Position numbers and translations under genes: made by a program
Shown here: one piece after another, positions 53,685-63,984 of the stretch
Layout: every line of letters begins with the position of its first letter
How positions within the stretch are numbered: position 1 is the first letter of the stretch
Assembly (NCBI GenBank): GCA_031082315.1
Contig: JAVHLC010000001.1
Coordinates: forward strand, 157,224-221,223
Origin: Thermodesulfobacteriota bacterium
Lineage (GTDB): Bacteria > Desulfobacterota > QYQD01
DNA: 64,000 bases
Reading direction: 5' to 3'
The notes under the pieces: generated by a model
Seen by the model: only the letters and a program-made list of their open reading frames with translations
What the model was told of the DNA's origin: nothing
Database searches by the model: none

Positions 53685-54659
53685 TTAACAGCTTTTTTCC
53701 ATTATCAGAGATTTTAGCTCAGACCCGCCATTACATTCATGTATGAGTCTTAAAGAGCCACGCTCTTTTCTATAAAAGCTTACTGTGCTAACACCATTCG
53801 GCAAGGTCCGGCCTATCTGAAGGAAGCCGTATTCTTTTAAGGAGAGATTGACATTATCAATAGCTATTCTAATTTTACTTTTAGGGAAATATGCCAAATT
53901 CAGCAAATTCATACATCTTACAATATCAAAGCTTGCATTAAGCCTTGTCTCGAATATGTCACAATTAATGCATTCTATCTCTCCATTTGCAATCAATTGC
54001 TGCACCGGCCCAAACAACAGGTTTATCTCCTTTAATTCTTTTTCAGCCACGGCAATGCTTTCGTGAGTTAAGAAGCTTTGGAGTAATTTCCCTAACAAAT
54101 TAGAAATAAAATATTTGAGGCTTATGGAAGGCATACACGCGATGCCAAATAAATCGCCACAAACGAGTTGATGATCGTTAGCTAAACACAGACTAACAGG
54201 CCCCTTCCTAAATGACCAAACCCTATTGTATTTATCTGAAATATACAATCTGAAATCGATATTGGATGTTTTCAAATATCGGTAAAGCTCAAAGGATGTA
54301 ATCCCGTTTGAAACACCCATATCATGTATCTTATATTGCTTATCAGCCCTTAGAAAGCCTCTCAGCTCTTTATCTATATCATGAAATCGAGATGGACTTG
54401 TTTGCTTCGTCGGAGACTCAGGAGTCTGCAGTTCACTTACAGCTAAAGAATGAAGAACTGGATCGGTCAATTCTTCTATTTTCTGCACACTTAGTGCAAA
54501 AATCTTCGAAGAAATTTTATGCTTTTTAAAAAACTTATATAGATTTATATCGTCGATAATTATTTTTAACAACCCTCGGCACTCCTTTTCATAATTTGGA
54601 CGGAGTAAGAGGTGAGGAAAGGTGGTCGCCTTCCTTGGACGGCAGGCAGTGATTGACAA
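53685..54659 (-). CDS. Unknown protein with methyltransferase-like (CheR-like) features
   Basis: About 280-324 residues. YKIHDMGVSNGITSFELYRYL resembles a SAM-binding glycine motif and FDIVRCMNLLNLAYFPKSKIRIAIDNVNLSLKEYGFLQIGRT the later strand and helix, much as in CheR. The true start is unclear: the frame is open from 54659, but the N-terminal part looks non-coding, and a TTG near 54574 behind GAGG is a candidate. Codon use is AT-rich. Confidence 0.5.
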   Translation of the reverse strand: MSITACRPRKATTFPHLLLRPNYEKECRGLLKIIIDDINLYKFFKKHKISSKIFALSVQKIEELTDPVLHSLAVSELQTPESPTKQTSPSRFHDIDKELRGFLRADKQYKIHDMGVSNGITSFELYRYLKTSNIDFRLYISDKYNRVWSFRKGPVSLCLANDHQLVCGDLFGIACMPSISLKYFISNLLGKLLQSFLTHESIAVAEKELKEINLLFGPVQQLIANGEIECINCDIFETRLNASFDIVRCMNLLNLAYFPKSKIRIAIDNVNLSLKEYGFLQIGRTLPNGVSTVSFYRKERGSLRLIHECNGGSELKSLIMEKSC

Positions 54660-54758
54660 GTGATAAACCTTCCAATCACTTCTGCGGTAACATAGTCCGG
54701 CATACCTTGCCCGGAGTCCTATTGCCGCGGCTCTGATATGGGGTCCGTGGTTGTAAAC

Positions 54759-56033
54759 TCAAGATGTGCGCTGAGCTGTAGTTGCAGCAGTCCCTTCATT
54801 TATGTCGCTGCCCAGTTCTTGCAGGTCAGTCCCGCCAATGCTGCTGCCATTAAAATACCTCTCAATAAAATAGTCTTTGTAAGAGTCCCAAAGAAAATGA
54901 CGGGCTGCGATTTCCTGCGCACGTTCTGCAAACAGAGCTCTCTCATGCTTGAACTGCTCAACCAAGCCTAGGATCTTCTTGACACCGCCTGCCAAATCGC
55001 CTATTTCTACGAGGCACCCTATTTTACATTCTTCTACAAGCCTTGAAATATCCCCGATCCCGGGGGTTGTAATAACCCCTAATCCTGCAGACAGGTATTC
55101 AGGAAACTTGGTAGGTGAGGCCACACGGTTTAAAACTATGTCCTGCCTGAGGAGAAAACCGAAATCCGCAGCGCTCACGAATTCAGGTATTTTCTCATAC
55201 GGTATGCTCCTTATAGTGAGGCGATCCTTTGGAAGACTATCAAGAAGAGGCTTATTTTTCGGCTCGTTGCTTGTATATAGCAAAAAAAATGGACTATCAA
55301 TCCGCTTAGAGATTTCTATCCATAGCAGCAGCATATAGTCCAGTTCCTGGTAGGAATCCAGCCCGCCCAGATATAGAAATACAATATCTTCCGGTTTAAT
55401 TCCAAAAGATGTTCGAATGCTCTCTCGGCTGTTCCGGCAGCCTTGAAATCTATTTTTTTCGACACATGAGTTTACAACCATGGCATCATCCCTTTGAAAG
55501 CGATCGTGACTGTATTCTTTCAGAGGGTATGATACACATTGAAGATAATTCGCTCTTTGAACGGCTTTGCGCTCGAAATATCTGTAAATCCCGGCCTTAA
55601 TTTTCCTTAGAGGACCCCTTCTTCTTATCGATCTAAATTCCGTTTCTTCAAGATTTGCTCCTCGCAGGTCAAAAACCACTTTAATTTTCCGGCTGGGTAC
55701 AGTTAGTATATTCCAGAAGTTGCGGATGTAAATAAAATCAATCGGGTCTCTTTTATCGAGCATACGCAGTTGCCTTCTGAATGTAGCTATGGTCTGTAAA
55801 TTTGCATAACCCTTCTTTGCAATAGGTATCACCTGGAATCCTTCCCGCTCAAGTTCCACGCCAAAAGAATTCCTAAATTCCTCAGGCGAGGGATCAGAAC
55901 ACATAATGGTTACATGGGCGCCGAGTGACAGCAGATATCTCATCTGCCCCAATGCCTGGCTCTTTAAAATAGCGCTGTCCCGTAAATAACAGATGATATC
56001 CCAAAGAACACATACTATATGTGGTTTTTTCAT
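54759..56033 (-). CDS. Glycosyltransferase family 4-like
   Basis: A 424-residue GT-B-type protein. The N-terminal domain holds YLLSLGAHVTIMCSDPSPEEF; the C-terminal domain has IVFLYLGGLDSYQELDYMLLLW, then VSAADFGFLLRQDIVLNRVASPTKFPEYLSAGLGVITTPGIGD, the usual donor-site region. Last ~25 residues are polar and probably disordered. Sugar unknown. Confidence 0.85.
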   Translation of the reverse strand: MKKPHIVCVLWDIICYLRDSAILKSQALGQMRYLLSLGAHVTIMCSDPSPEEFRNSFGVELEREGFQVIPIAKKGYANLQTIATFRRQLRMLDKRDPIDFIYIRNFWNILTVPSRKIKVVFDLRGANLEETEFRSIRRRGPLRKIKAGIYRYFERKAVQRANYLQCVSYPLKEYSHDRFQRDDAMVVNSCVEKNRFQGCRNSRESIRTSFGIKPEDIVFLYLGGLDSYQELDYMLLLWIEISKRIDSPFFLLYTSNEPKNKPLLDSLPKDRLTIRSIPYEKIPEFVSAADFGFLLRQDIVLNRVASPTKFPEYLSAGLGVITTPGIGDISRLVEECKIGCLVEIGDLAGGVKKILGLVEQFKHERALFAERAQEIAARHFLWDSYKDYFIERYFNGSSIGGTDLQELGSDINEGTAATTAQRTS

Positions 56034-56102
56034 GGTCTATTACAGTTAAACAAACGGTGTGTGGTCAACTATGAGACTTTCATGAAATAACCCTCAGTGG
56101 AT

Positions 56103-57335
56103 TTACACTGCCTGTGCTGATTTCAGTGATAATTGCCTTGCAAATTTCTTTTCTATTCGATCTCTTTCTAACACTCCCCATAACACTCCATAAAGACAAA
56201 AAAGTTGAACTGTCAGCATAAAACTATTAGTCAAACCCGGAAAGAAAAATGGAACTATTAATAAAGGATGCGTCTTCCAGGCTTTGCGGAGGATAAGTAA
56301 GAAAAATATACCTCCCATAATTCCACCTGCGACGAATATATAAGCCCAATCGTTGTGATACCTTATTTTAGTCTGTTCGCTGAAAATCCCGATCTCAGCA
56401 CGATCAAACCCTGAACCCCAAATTGGGGAATAAGAAAAAGCTTCTAAAGCGCGCGTGAACTTGACCCTTCGGTCGCCTGGGACATCATAATCAATCTCTG
56501 GTACAATGTATTGTTCAATTATTACCGTATGTATATTTGTAAAAAGCCATAACCCATGTTTAAATACTTCAGTTCTATCCATATGTTTTATAAAAAAACT
56601 GAAAATGATCAGGCAACCAACGGTAACAAATAATATATACCTTTTGAAAAAGGCTAAATTGAAATCTTTAAGCAAAAAAATTGAGAGTACTATAAAAGTA
56701 AGCAACTCACTTTTGCTTCCCAGGGTTATTAAGGCTATAAACGCCATACACCAAAGCATTGACATATAAAAAATCATATTTCTTGAAAACAATCCCCGCC
56801 TACTGGCCAAAACAATAAATAAAAGTAATATATTAATTCCTAAGGCAGAGACATTAGGGTTTAAGAAAATGCCGGTATTTCTGTCTTTTATCCAACCCTC
56901 TTCTACTGCTCTATTTAGGTCATAAAAATCTATCAGAAAGGGCAGCTTATCCCACAATCCTCCCACAATAAGATTCATTGTTACTACCGCGAAAGCTACT
57001 AATAATATCTTATTGAGGCTTTTGGGGGTATTGAAATAGCCAAAGGTGTAACCTAAAAAACACAGTAAAATAGATGCCGTGCAGTACATTGTGAAGTCGT
57101 ATGATGATGCAGGATAGAAAAGGGATTGATATACAGCACCAATCCAGCAGGCGATGATTAATCCGCAGAAGGAAAATAACAAAAACCTGGCGTGTTGCTT
57201 GTGCCACGTGAAAAGCCCGACAATGCCGACAGTGAGCAAACCAATCTTGTACGGGAATCCAAAAATATGAAACATCGGCAGCAGTGAGAGGTCTAACACT
57301 ACTCCATAAAATATAAATGATCGCAAATCAATCAT
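56103..57335 (-). CDS. O-antigen polymerase/ligase-like membrane protein
   Basis: A 410-residue protein with about ten to twelve predicted membrane helices (for example IGLLTVGIVGLFTW, SALGINILLLFIVLASRRG) and a periplasmic loop near the C-terminus containing FSYSPIWGSGFDRAEIG, the (S/N)P..G.G motif of Wzy/WaaL-type proteins. It probably joins repeat units in the surface polymer. Its stop-side neighbour is a glycosyltransferase; the ATG overlaps the next gene's end. AT-rich. Confidence 0.8.
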   Translation of the reverse strand: MIDLRSFIFYGVVLDLSLLPMFHIFGFPYKIGLLTVGIVGLFTWHKQHARFLLFSFCGLIIACWIGAVYQSLFYPASSYDFTMYCTASILLCFLGYTFGYFNTPKSLNKILLVAFAVVTMNLIVGGLWDKLPFLIDFYDLNRAVEEGWIKDRNTGIFLNPNVSALGINILLLFIVLASRRGLFSRNMIFYMSMLWCMAFIALITLGSKSELLTFIVLSIFLLKDFNLAFFKRYILFVTVGCLIIFSFFIKHMDRTEVFKHGLWLFTNIHTVIIEQYIVPEIDYDVPGDRRVKFTRALEAFSYSPIWGSGFDRAEIGIFSEQTKIRYHNDWAYIFVAGGIMGGIFFLLILRKAWKTHPLLIVPFFFPGLTNSFMLTVQLFCLYGVLWGVLERDRIEKKFARQLSLKSAQAV

Positions 57336-58717
57336 TATTTATCTGGAGAGAGAATAAGTTGCTTGCCTCTATGGAAGACCGTGAACTTATCGATAAGGGC
57401 AAGAAAAGCAACCGCAACCAGAGGCCAGATGATACCATGTAACGGCAGCCGATACCTGAAAGACCCGGCTACAAGGGCAGTCAAAGATAACAAGTATAAA
57501 ACTGTTAAAAGAAAGAACAGGAGAATGCTTCTATTGTGATTGCTGCGCCAGGCAACAATGAATCCTGACACAGGAGCAAGTAAAAACAAAATAAAAGATG
57601 CTATTTTCTCAGACCAGACAACATATGGAGAGAATCTTGCGCCAACACCAATGGTAGATTCTGTATTAAACAACGTGGTGATTGTTTTCATAAAATTCTT
57701 AATATAAATCATGAAATACTTGACGGGATTCTCCATAATGTTTTCAATGGCCAGTTTTTTCATCAAGTCATTGACTTCATACGGAGAAAGCTCAAATTGT
57801 TTTCTAAGGGGCGTTATAAGCTTTATAGGATTTTTACCTGAAACAATCATGTCCCGAAGCCATGCCATCTGTGGCTCTCTTTTCTGCTCTTCGTATGTAG
57901 ATTGTCTTGTGAGTTCGTAATTAGACCAGAGGAGCGACAACCCCTCGGCGGATTGCAATCCCCAAAAGCCGGCAACAGTATGATTCCTGTATAACCAGAT
58001 ACCCGTGAAAATCAGTATTCCGACAGAACATATAAAGAGGTAGCTGAGGCCCCGTTTTACCTTGTATTCGAGCAAAAATAAAGGCAGAAGGACAATCCAG
58101 AAATAATTCAGTATCGGCCGGATCATAGATGCTAAGCCGACAATCGCTCCAAACAGGAAAACCCTACACGCCATGAAATTCCTCTTGTTTTTTAAGAAAT
58201 ACACGGCCACAAATAAGCTAAAGTTTAAGAGAAGGCAAAACAGACTGTCCGGAAGTATCATGACGGCAATAAACTTGGACCAGGGATCAAATGCAGCAAG
58301 CAAACCGGCCACGATCCCCACACGAATATCAAAAAGATAGTAGGCAATAAGAAATGTCAGGAACACCGACATTGTTAAAAACAAGATATGAAGGCCGGCA
58401 ATAACCCAGATTGTATGAGCTCCATCTCCGCATGCCTTATATATCACCGCCAAAAAGAGCGGATAGCCGGGCATTCTTTCGGTAAAAGGGATTAATTTGC
58501 CCCGTTCGTAGTCATTCTCCAGAAGCGCCCCGTGCGCCATGAAATTCTTTGCAACTCTTATATAGCCGATCGAATCAGGCTCAAGTTTTGGGCCTATCCG
58601 GTATAAAAAGACTGCATTTGTAAGGATCGAAAGAAACAAAACTACCAGACTGGCAAGCAATAAACCTTTCTTTCGTGTTAATTCCACGGATTCGAGACCA
58701 TCCCGGAAGTAAGCCAA
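57335..58717 (-). CDS. Membrane glycosyltransferase (family 39/ArnT-like)
   Basis: A 460-residue GT-C protein. After a first helix it has IGPKLEPDSIGYIRVAKNF, with the acidic residue typical of GT-C enzymes in the first periplasmic loop. About ten more membrane helices follow. It uses a polyprenyl-phosphate sugar to modify the polymer or lipid outside the membrane; substrate unknown. Confidence 0.82.
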   Translation of the reverse strand: MAYFRDGLESVELTRKKGLLLASLVVLFLSILTNAVFLYRIGPKLEPDSIGYIRVAKNFMAHGALLENDYERGKLIPFTERMPGYPLFLAVIYKACGDGAHTIWVIAGLHILFLTMSVFLTFLIAYYLFDIRVGIVAGLLAAFDPWSKFIAVMILPDSLFCLLLNFSLFVAVYFLKNKRNFMACRVFLFGAIVGLASMIRPILNYFWIVLLPLFLLEYKVKRGLSYLFICSVGILIFTGIWLYRNHTVAGFWGLQSAEGLSLLWSNYELTRQSTYEEQKREPQMAWLRDMIVSGKNPIKLITPLRKQFELSPYEVNDLMKKLAIENIMENPVKYFMIYIKNFMKTITTLFNTESTIGVGARFSPYVVWSEKIASFILFLLAPVSGFIVAWRSNHNRSILLFFLLTVLYLLSLTALVAGSFRYRLPLHGIIWPLVAVAFLALIDKFTVFHRGKQLILSPDK

Positions 58718-58764
58718 AGTTGAACCGTGATATTAGTTATCAGCGGGTATTCAGCATTACATGA

Positions 58765-60192
58765 TTACCATGATTTGTTAAGAATACTCTTTGTAAAGTA
58801 ACTAACATCAGAAAGGAGATCTCCCTTCTTAATATCACGAATAAACCTTTTCCACAGAAACCTCGGTCGAAGAAAAAACTTCCTGAAGGCTATATTGTAA
58901 TAGTAATCCAATTGTTCCCATGTGAGGTTAGGGTGCTCAAACAAAGGGACCCTGGTTTGATGACAAATGTATTTTGACCAATCCTTGGTCAAAATCCTGT
59001 TTTCGGCATCCAGTTCTTTATAAAAAGGCGTACCGGGATAAGGAATGCAAATATCAAATTTGGCCAAACTTAAAGGTAATTTGGCGGCAAAATTGATCGT
59101 ATCCATGATGGTTTTTTCCGTATCACCGGATAACCCGATTATGAAAAAACCCATAGTTTCCATCCCGGACTTAACAGCCATGCTAACCGAGTCTTCAATC
59201 TGCTGCAACTTCGTCTTCTTATTGATTCTATCAAGGATTTTCTGATTTCCTGATTCTATGCCAAAAGCAACCTGCCATGCTCCAGCTCTTTTGGCAAGAT
59301 GAAAAAACTCCTGATCCACAAGATCAACCCTGACGCCGGAAAACATGGACCACGGGATATCATATCCAATCCTTATTAATTCCTCACATATGGACTTGGC
59401 CCTAGCCAAATCCTGAGTAAAGGAATCATCGATGATATGTACCTCTTTAAAGCCTTCTGCCTTAAGACACTTGAACTCTTCGACTACTCTTCCTACAGAC
59501 TTTGCCCTGTAAAATCTTCCGAATGTATTTTTATTGCAAAAATTACATTGAAATGCGCATCCTCTTGAAGTTTCGATCAGCCCAACAGGATTGGCCCTTG
59601 CCGTAAGATGCGAATTGCGATATTTTTGAATGTTAAAGAGATCCCACCTTGGAAAAGCAACCTTCTCTATATCAACATACCTGTCGTTTTTTTTCAGAGC
59701 AAAAAAATCGTTGGCTTTTTTAACATTATGGTCAACAGAATCTGACTGACTTAAAATATTTGGCATATCAGTATTGCTATTTAAGATATGGTTTAAAGAA
59801 AAGTCCCCTTCACCTATTACCATAGAATCATAAAGATCAGTTTTACAAAGCTCTGCTGCAAATGTTGTAATATGAACGCCGCCTGCAATAATACGAATTT
59901 TGGGATAATTTTTACGTATAAAATGGGAAACTCTTTCCGAGGCATTGAAGGTTACAGTTTTAACCTCCATCGCAATAAAGTCTGGTTTAAAGGAATCAAT
60001 CCTCTCCTTTAAGACGGCTATGTAGTCATTATAGAAATCCAAATCTATCAAATCGACAGTTACATCTGTCGAAAGGTTGCCGGCAATGGTAGCAAGTGAC
60101 AGATTAGGATAACTAGGGGCTGCTAGTTTAACATTGGTTTTCTTATAAACTTCCAATGCAGAAGGAAGCGATACGAATAAGAGTTTTATCAT
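58765..60192 (-). CDS. B12-binding radical SAM protein
   Basis: A 475-residue protein. It has a cobalamin-type N-terminal domain (KLLFVSLPSALEVYKK; IRIIAGGVHITTF) and a radical SAM domain with CAFQCNFC. The C-terminal segment (RKFFLRPRFLWKRFIRDIKKGDL) is like that of lipid- or hopanoid-modifying members. Substrate unknown. Second such protein in the cluster. Confidence 0.88.
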   Translation of the reverse strand: MIKLLFVSLPSALEVYKKTNVKLAAPSYPNLSLATIAGNLSTDVTVDLIDLDFYNDYIAVLKERIDSFKPDFIAMEVKTVTFNASERVSHFIRKNYPKIRIIAGGVHITTFAAELCKTDLYDSMVIGEGDFSLNHILNSNTDMPNILSQSDSVDHNVKKANDFFALKKNDRYVDIEKVAFPRWDLFNIQKYRNSHLTARANPVGLIETSRGCAFQCNFCNKNTFGRFYRAKSVGRVVEEFKCLKAEGFKEVHIIDDSFTQDLARAKSICEELIRIGYDIPWSMFSGVRVDLVDQEFFHLAKRAGAWQVAFGIESGNQKILDRINKKTKLQQIEDSVSMAVKSGMETMGFFIIGLSGDTEKTIMDTINFAAKLPLSLAKFDICIPYPGTPFYKELDAENRILTKDWSKYICHQTRVPLFEHPNLTWEQLDYYYNIAFRKFFLRPRFLWKRFIRDIKKGDLLSDVSYFTKSILNKSW

Positions 60193-60200
60193 TTTTTACC

Positions 60201-61646
60201 TCACCTTTTTCTCTTAAAGTATATCTTTTTACCTATGAGAACTACTAACCTAAAAAACATTCCGAGCGTTCTATTAGGCAAATTAATATGATGTTCGTCC
60301 GTCGTATTGCAATAACTGACCGGAATTTCTATAATACGCATCCTTCTTTCCAATAATTCTATCAGCATTTCAGTAATAAGCTCCGGCCCTTTGCTTTCTA
60401 TACTGTCACGAATTTCATAAAATGTATTTTTCCATAACGCCCTGTATATGCATCCCACATCCGTTATTCTCACCTTGCGATCATACCATAATAATTCTAT
60501 TGTCCTGGCCAGCAAATAGCTCACTATCCGGACAAATGTATTCATGTTGGTTCCTTGTTCAATCATTTCACGAGTCGTTCGAGTGCCGACTACCATATCT
60601 GCTTCACAGATGTAGGTAAGTAACTTCCTCAAGTCTTTCGGAGAAAAAGAGTCGTCGCTGGGCGTTATAATAAAGATGTCCCCGGTCGCATTTTCCATGC
60701 CGTATTTTATCTTTTCGCCGTATTGCGTTATAGAGGGTGGCGATGGCAAAACCACGACCTTCCCGAATTTCTCAGTAAATTCTTTTGCTGCTCCAAGGGG
60801 ATTCCTTGATACCAGTACAATTTCGTCTATAATATTCTCACTGTAATAGTCCGATATAAGATGTGCCAGATTATTTTCATTCTCAACTATCATAATCAGG
60901 CTTATCTTTGAGCTATTGAAAAGATGCGTTCTTGTAATGTTATTCGCTTTATTAATTTCGTCACGCGAATTTATGTTAATATACTCACCTTTTAATTTAA
61001 AACTTTTGATTAATTTTCTCTTGCACAATTTGTCCATAATAGCGACAAGGTTCCCGTCACAGTCAACATTATCTTCAAATTCCTTTTTTAGATCATACAT
61101 AAAATCCCTATGTAGAATCCAGGTTCCGCAACCTAAGATATCAGTTGCTGCATGTTCCGGTTTTTCAATCAATGCGGTCACCTTATCACCGTCCACGACA
61201 ACGTTATAATTCCTTCGAATCTCCTTGATACGGCTGTTTTCCTTGACAAGACACGTTATATAGGAATTATGAAAATCTGATGCTGCCAGTTCATCGTGAT
61301 TTGAGTTCAAATAGTATTCATCGGAAAGCATAACACAGCAATAGTCCTTTACGAAATCCTTGGCCAGTAAGACAGAGTACGCCAGGCCCTTTTCAAGATT
61401 ATTGTTTTTTACATAGGTAAGGCGTACGTTCATATCGCTTCCATCGCCAAAATAATCCCTTATGATAGACTCCGACATCTGAGAGACTATTATGTAAATG
61501 TCGCTTATTTTTAATTTATCCCGCATAATCGAAATTGTATTGTGTAGTAACGGCTTGCCATTTATTTTCAGCATTCCTTTGGGCATGTTTTTTGTGTAAG
61601 GATAAGCTCGTGTACCTTTTCCGGCTGCAGGGATTACGCCGATCAT
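60201..61646 (-). CDS. Fusion of sugar nucleotidyltransferase and family 2 glycosyltransferase
   Basis: A 481-residue two-domain protein. Residues 1-235 are a nucleotidyltransferase (IPAAGKGTRAYPYTKNMPKG; later CCVMLSDEY) that would make an NDP-sugar. Residues ~245-481 are a GT-A family 2 transferase (LIMIVENENNLAHLISDYY; DIFIITPSDDSFSPKDL with the metal-binding acid pair). A hydrophobic segment near the C-terminus could touch the membrane. The fusion would couple precursor synthesis to transfer. Confidence 0.82.
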   Translation of the reverse strand: MIGVIPAAGKGTRAYPYTKNMPKGMLKINGKPLLHNTISIMRDKLKISDIYIIVSQMSESIIRDYFGDGSDMNVRLTYVKNNNLEKGLAYSVLLAKDFVKDYCCVMLSDEYYLNSNHDELAASDFHNSYITCLVKENSRIKEIRRNYNVVVDGDKVTALIEKPEHAATDILGCGTWILHRDFMYDLKKEFEDNVDCDGNLVAIMDKLCKRKLIKSFKLKGEYININSRDEINKANNITRTHLFNSSKISLIMIVENENNLAHLISDYYSENIIDEIVLVSRNPLGAAKEFTEKFGKVVVLPSPPSITQYGEKIKYGMENATGDIFIITPSDDSFSPKDLRKLLTYICEADMVVGTRTTREMIEQGTNMNTFVRIVSYLLARTIELLWYDRKVRITDVGCIYRALWKNTFYEIRDSIESKGPELITEMLIELLERRMRIIEIPVSYCNTTDEHHINLPNRTLGMFFRLVVLIGKKIYFKRKR

Positions 61647-61674
61647 TTATTTTTTGCCTTTTTATTCTTGGAGA

Positions 61675-62358
61675 TTAATGTTTAGACGGTAAGAACATCT
61701 TGTAGGTTATGATAAGAAAGAAATATTTAATTGCTTCTGGGATATGTTTCATTTTCGATTGGCCCCTATTTCTCGGGCAATATTCAATAGCTATCTCATC
61801 TATTTTTATCTTATCTTTAGCTAATTTTGCAGCCAATTCCAAAACAAAATCAAACCCGCTCCTTTTAAACTCAATATGTGATATTACAGAACGCCTTATT
61901 CCCCGCATCCCTGTGTAAAGGTCGGTAAGTTCATAGCCGAAGAGAATATTGAAAATCCTTGTAATTATCTTATTGCCCCAGGAACGGAAATTTGACATCC
62001 TTTTCTCCGAAGAGTTTAAAAATCTTGAACCAAAAACCACGTCGGATTTCTCTAAATGCTTAACCATAGCAGGAATGGCTTCAGGAGGGTATTCAAGATC
62101 TGCGTCTATAATTATGATGATTTCTCCTGTAGAGTTTTTAATGCCATCATATAACGAGTTGCCATACCCCTTATTGCGCTCATGTTTTAGCAATTTAACA
62201 AACGGGAAACCTTCAATAACTTTTACGGAATTATCAGTTGATGCGTTATCAACAAATACGAGAGTTCCATCGGGACAGACGTTCCTTATCCTCCTGATTA
62301 ATTCGACTATATTCTTCTCTTCATTATAAACAGGGACAATTATATCCACACCTGGCAT
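61675..62358 (-). CDS. Glycosyltransferase family 2 (dolichyl-phosphate mannosyltransferase-like)
   Basis: A 227-residue GT-A enzyme. VDIIVPVYNEEKNIVELIRR, TLVFVDNASTDNS and IIIIDADLEYPPEAI (the DxD site) mark the family; IEYCPRNRGQSKMKHI is the usual C-terminal signature of lipid-phosphate sugar synthases. ATG 62358 follows the methyltransferase stop with a one-base gap; the longer frame to 62436 overlaps that gene and is not used. Confidence 0.9.
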   Translation of the reverse strand: MPGVDIIVPVYNEEKNIVELIRRIRNVCPDGTLVFVDNASTDNSVKVIEGFPFVKLLKHERNKGYGNSLYDGIKNSTGEIIIIIDADLEYPPEAIPAMVKHLEKSDVVFGSRFLNSSEKRMSNFRSWGNKIITRIFNILFGYELTDLYTGMRGIRRSVISHIEFKRSGFDFVLELAAKLAKDKIKIDEIAIEYCPRNRGQSKMKHIPEAIKYFFLIITYKMFLPSKH

Positions 62359-62359
62359 A

Positions 62360-63013
62360 TCACTTTCTCCAAACTCCACAATAGAATAATGATGCCGATG
62401 GGATGTTGGCAAATGGATAAAAAAGGTCCCGCTCATTTATAAGGTGTTTACTCAAAGCAGAAAGAATTTGTTTATGATTGGACAGATGGTGTACTTTTCT
62501 GTCAAATCCGATAAAAAGCTTTACAATGTCCAATATTAAATTGGAAATACCATTCTCTATTGGAAAGCCTGCTATCAAAACACCGTCTTTTTTTAAAACG
62601 CGGGCAATCTCCCTTACCGCCTTGTCAATATCTTTTATATGTTCCAATACGCTTAAAGAAACAACACAATCAAACATATCATCAGGATAGGGACATTCGC
62701 ATAAGTCACCATATCCAATTCGTATTCTTGGATCGCCTTTTCTTACTACCTCATCTACAATTTTTTGTTGATTATGAATGTCTATGCCATAATAGATATT
62801 GCACCGTTGCAAGAACTCAGGGATTAATACACCGCTTCCATACCCTACTTCCAAAAGCTTGTCATAAACCTTACCTTCGGGAAACATACTATTAAGCAGT
62901 TTCAATCTCTTGATAAAAATGTGCTTTAGAGGATTCCACCGGCTCATGGCATAAAGTGGCAATCCATCAGCCTCACTGGTGGAGTGCAGCTTATCAATAT
63001 CAGCCATCTTCAT
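62360..63013 (-). CDS. SAM-dependent methyltransferase
   Basis: A 217-residue class I methyltransferase. Motifs: KLLEVGYGSGVLIPEFL, IYYGIDIHNQQ and FDCVVSLSVLEHIKDI. Its start overlaps the stop of the radical SAM gene by four bases, and it abuts the family 2 transferase. Acceptor unknown. Confidence 0.88.
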   Translation of the reverse strand: MKMADIDKLHSTSEADGLPLYAMSRWNPLKHIFIKRLKLLNSMFPEGKVYDKLLEVGYGSGVLIPEFLQRCNIYYGIDIHNQQKIVDEVVRKGDPRIRIGYGDLCECPYPDDMFDCVVSLSVLEHIKDIDKAVREIARVLKKDGVLIAGFPIENGISNLILDIVKLFIGFDRKVHHLSNHKQILSALSKHLINERDLFYPFANIPSASLFYCGVWRK

Positions 63014-63984
63014 ATTCTTGAGTTCTCTTTCTCTTGTTTCGCTTTCTTTACAACAATCTTATCTTTCTCTTTGGATGCATTGTCCTGAAAACCTGTGCTG
63101 AAATCGCACTGTGCGCAAAATTCTAATTTTTCAGGATACTTAATCCAGGCCTCTCGTATCTGCTTAATTACAGTGCCATTCCAAATTTCACCCAGTGAAC
63201 TATGGTTAATATTTCCCAAAACCGGTATTCCATAATAATCATAACAACAAGGGACTACATCACCACTTGACTTCATCACAAGTGTGCACCAGAGCCAGAA
63301 ACATCCTCTACGCTTCTTCCGTTTTTGTTTTTCTGCTGCATCTGACAGGTTATCTGCTAACACTAATTCTCCATCGACATTCCTGATTTCATGAGTATCG
63401 ACTCTTAATCCCTTCACAAATTCCTTTATATTCCCCCTATCGTTCTTATTCTTCGGGGTGGCTATATATCTAAATATTGTCCGTGGTCGTTGTCCGCTCT
63501 TATAGGCTGTTACCTCTCTGATATTCCTACAAACCTTCTGCAAGTCTCCGCCAACATGCAAATTTCCATAATAGTCTTGGCTGGTCCCGGACACGGAAAA
63601 TATTAAGACGTCCAACCCTGAATAAACAATGCGCTTACCAAAGTCTTGGATATGGTTAAAACTTCCATTTGTGGCAATTACAACAGAGATTCCTCTATCA
63701 GATGCATATTTAATTAAATCAAAAATATTCTTATGCAGAAACGGCTCGCCCCCAAGGTAAAGGAAGAGAAAGATTAAAGAATCTTTTACTTCATCTATGA
63801 TCTTTTTATATGTCGCCACATCCAAATACTGTTTCTTTTTCTCTGCAGAATGCCCGCCGGGCATCTGCAACGCACAAAAGGTACATCTCAGGTTACAAAT
63901 ATTGGTCGGTTCTATCATCATGACACTCGGCAATGCCACACGACTTTTTACTCTGAACACGTACCCTTTTATAAAATTCACCAA
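63010..63984 (-). CDS. Radical SAM/SPASM protein (start may lie beyond the window)
   Basis: At least 324 residues. The cluster motif is CNLRCTFC in EPTNICNLRCTFCALQ. LGGEPFLHKNIF is the usual SAM-binding GGEP. The C-terminal cysteines (CFWLWC, VPCCYDYYG, FCAQCDF) form the SPASM site for auxiliary clusters. The frame is open to the window edge and starts with a weak TTG/GTG near 63984-63979, so the N-terminus may be incomplete. Substrate unknown. Confidence 0.87.
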   Translation of the reverse strand: MVNFIKGYVFRVKSRVALPSVMMIEPTNICNLRCTFCALQMPGGHSAEKKKQYLDVATYKKIIDEVKDSLIFLFLYLGGEPFLHKNIFDLIKYASDRGISVVIATNGSFNHIQDFGKRIVYSGLDVLIFSVSGTSQDYYGNLHVGGDLQKVCRNIREVTAYKSGQRPRTIFRYIATPKNKNDRGNIKEFVKGLRVDTHEIRNVDGELVLADNLSDAAEKQKRKKRRGCFWLWCTLVMKSSGDVVPCCYDYYGIPVLGNINHSSLGEIWNGTVIKQIREAWIKYPEKLEFCAQCDFSTGFQDNASKEKDKIVVKKAKQEKENSRI

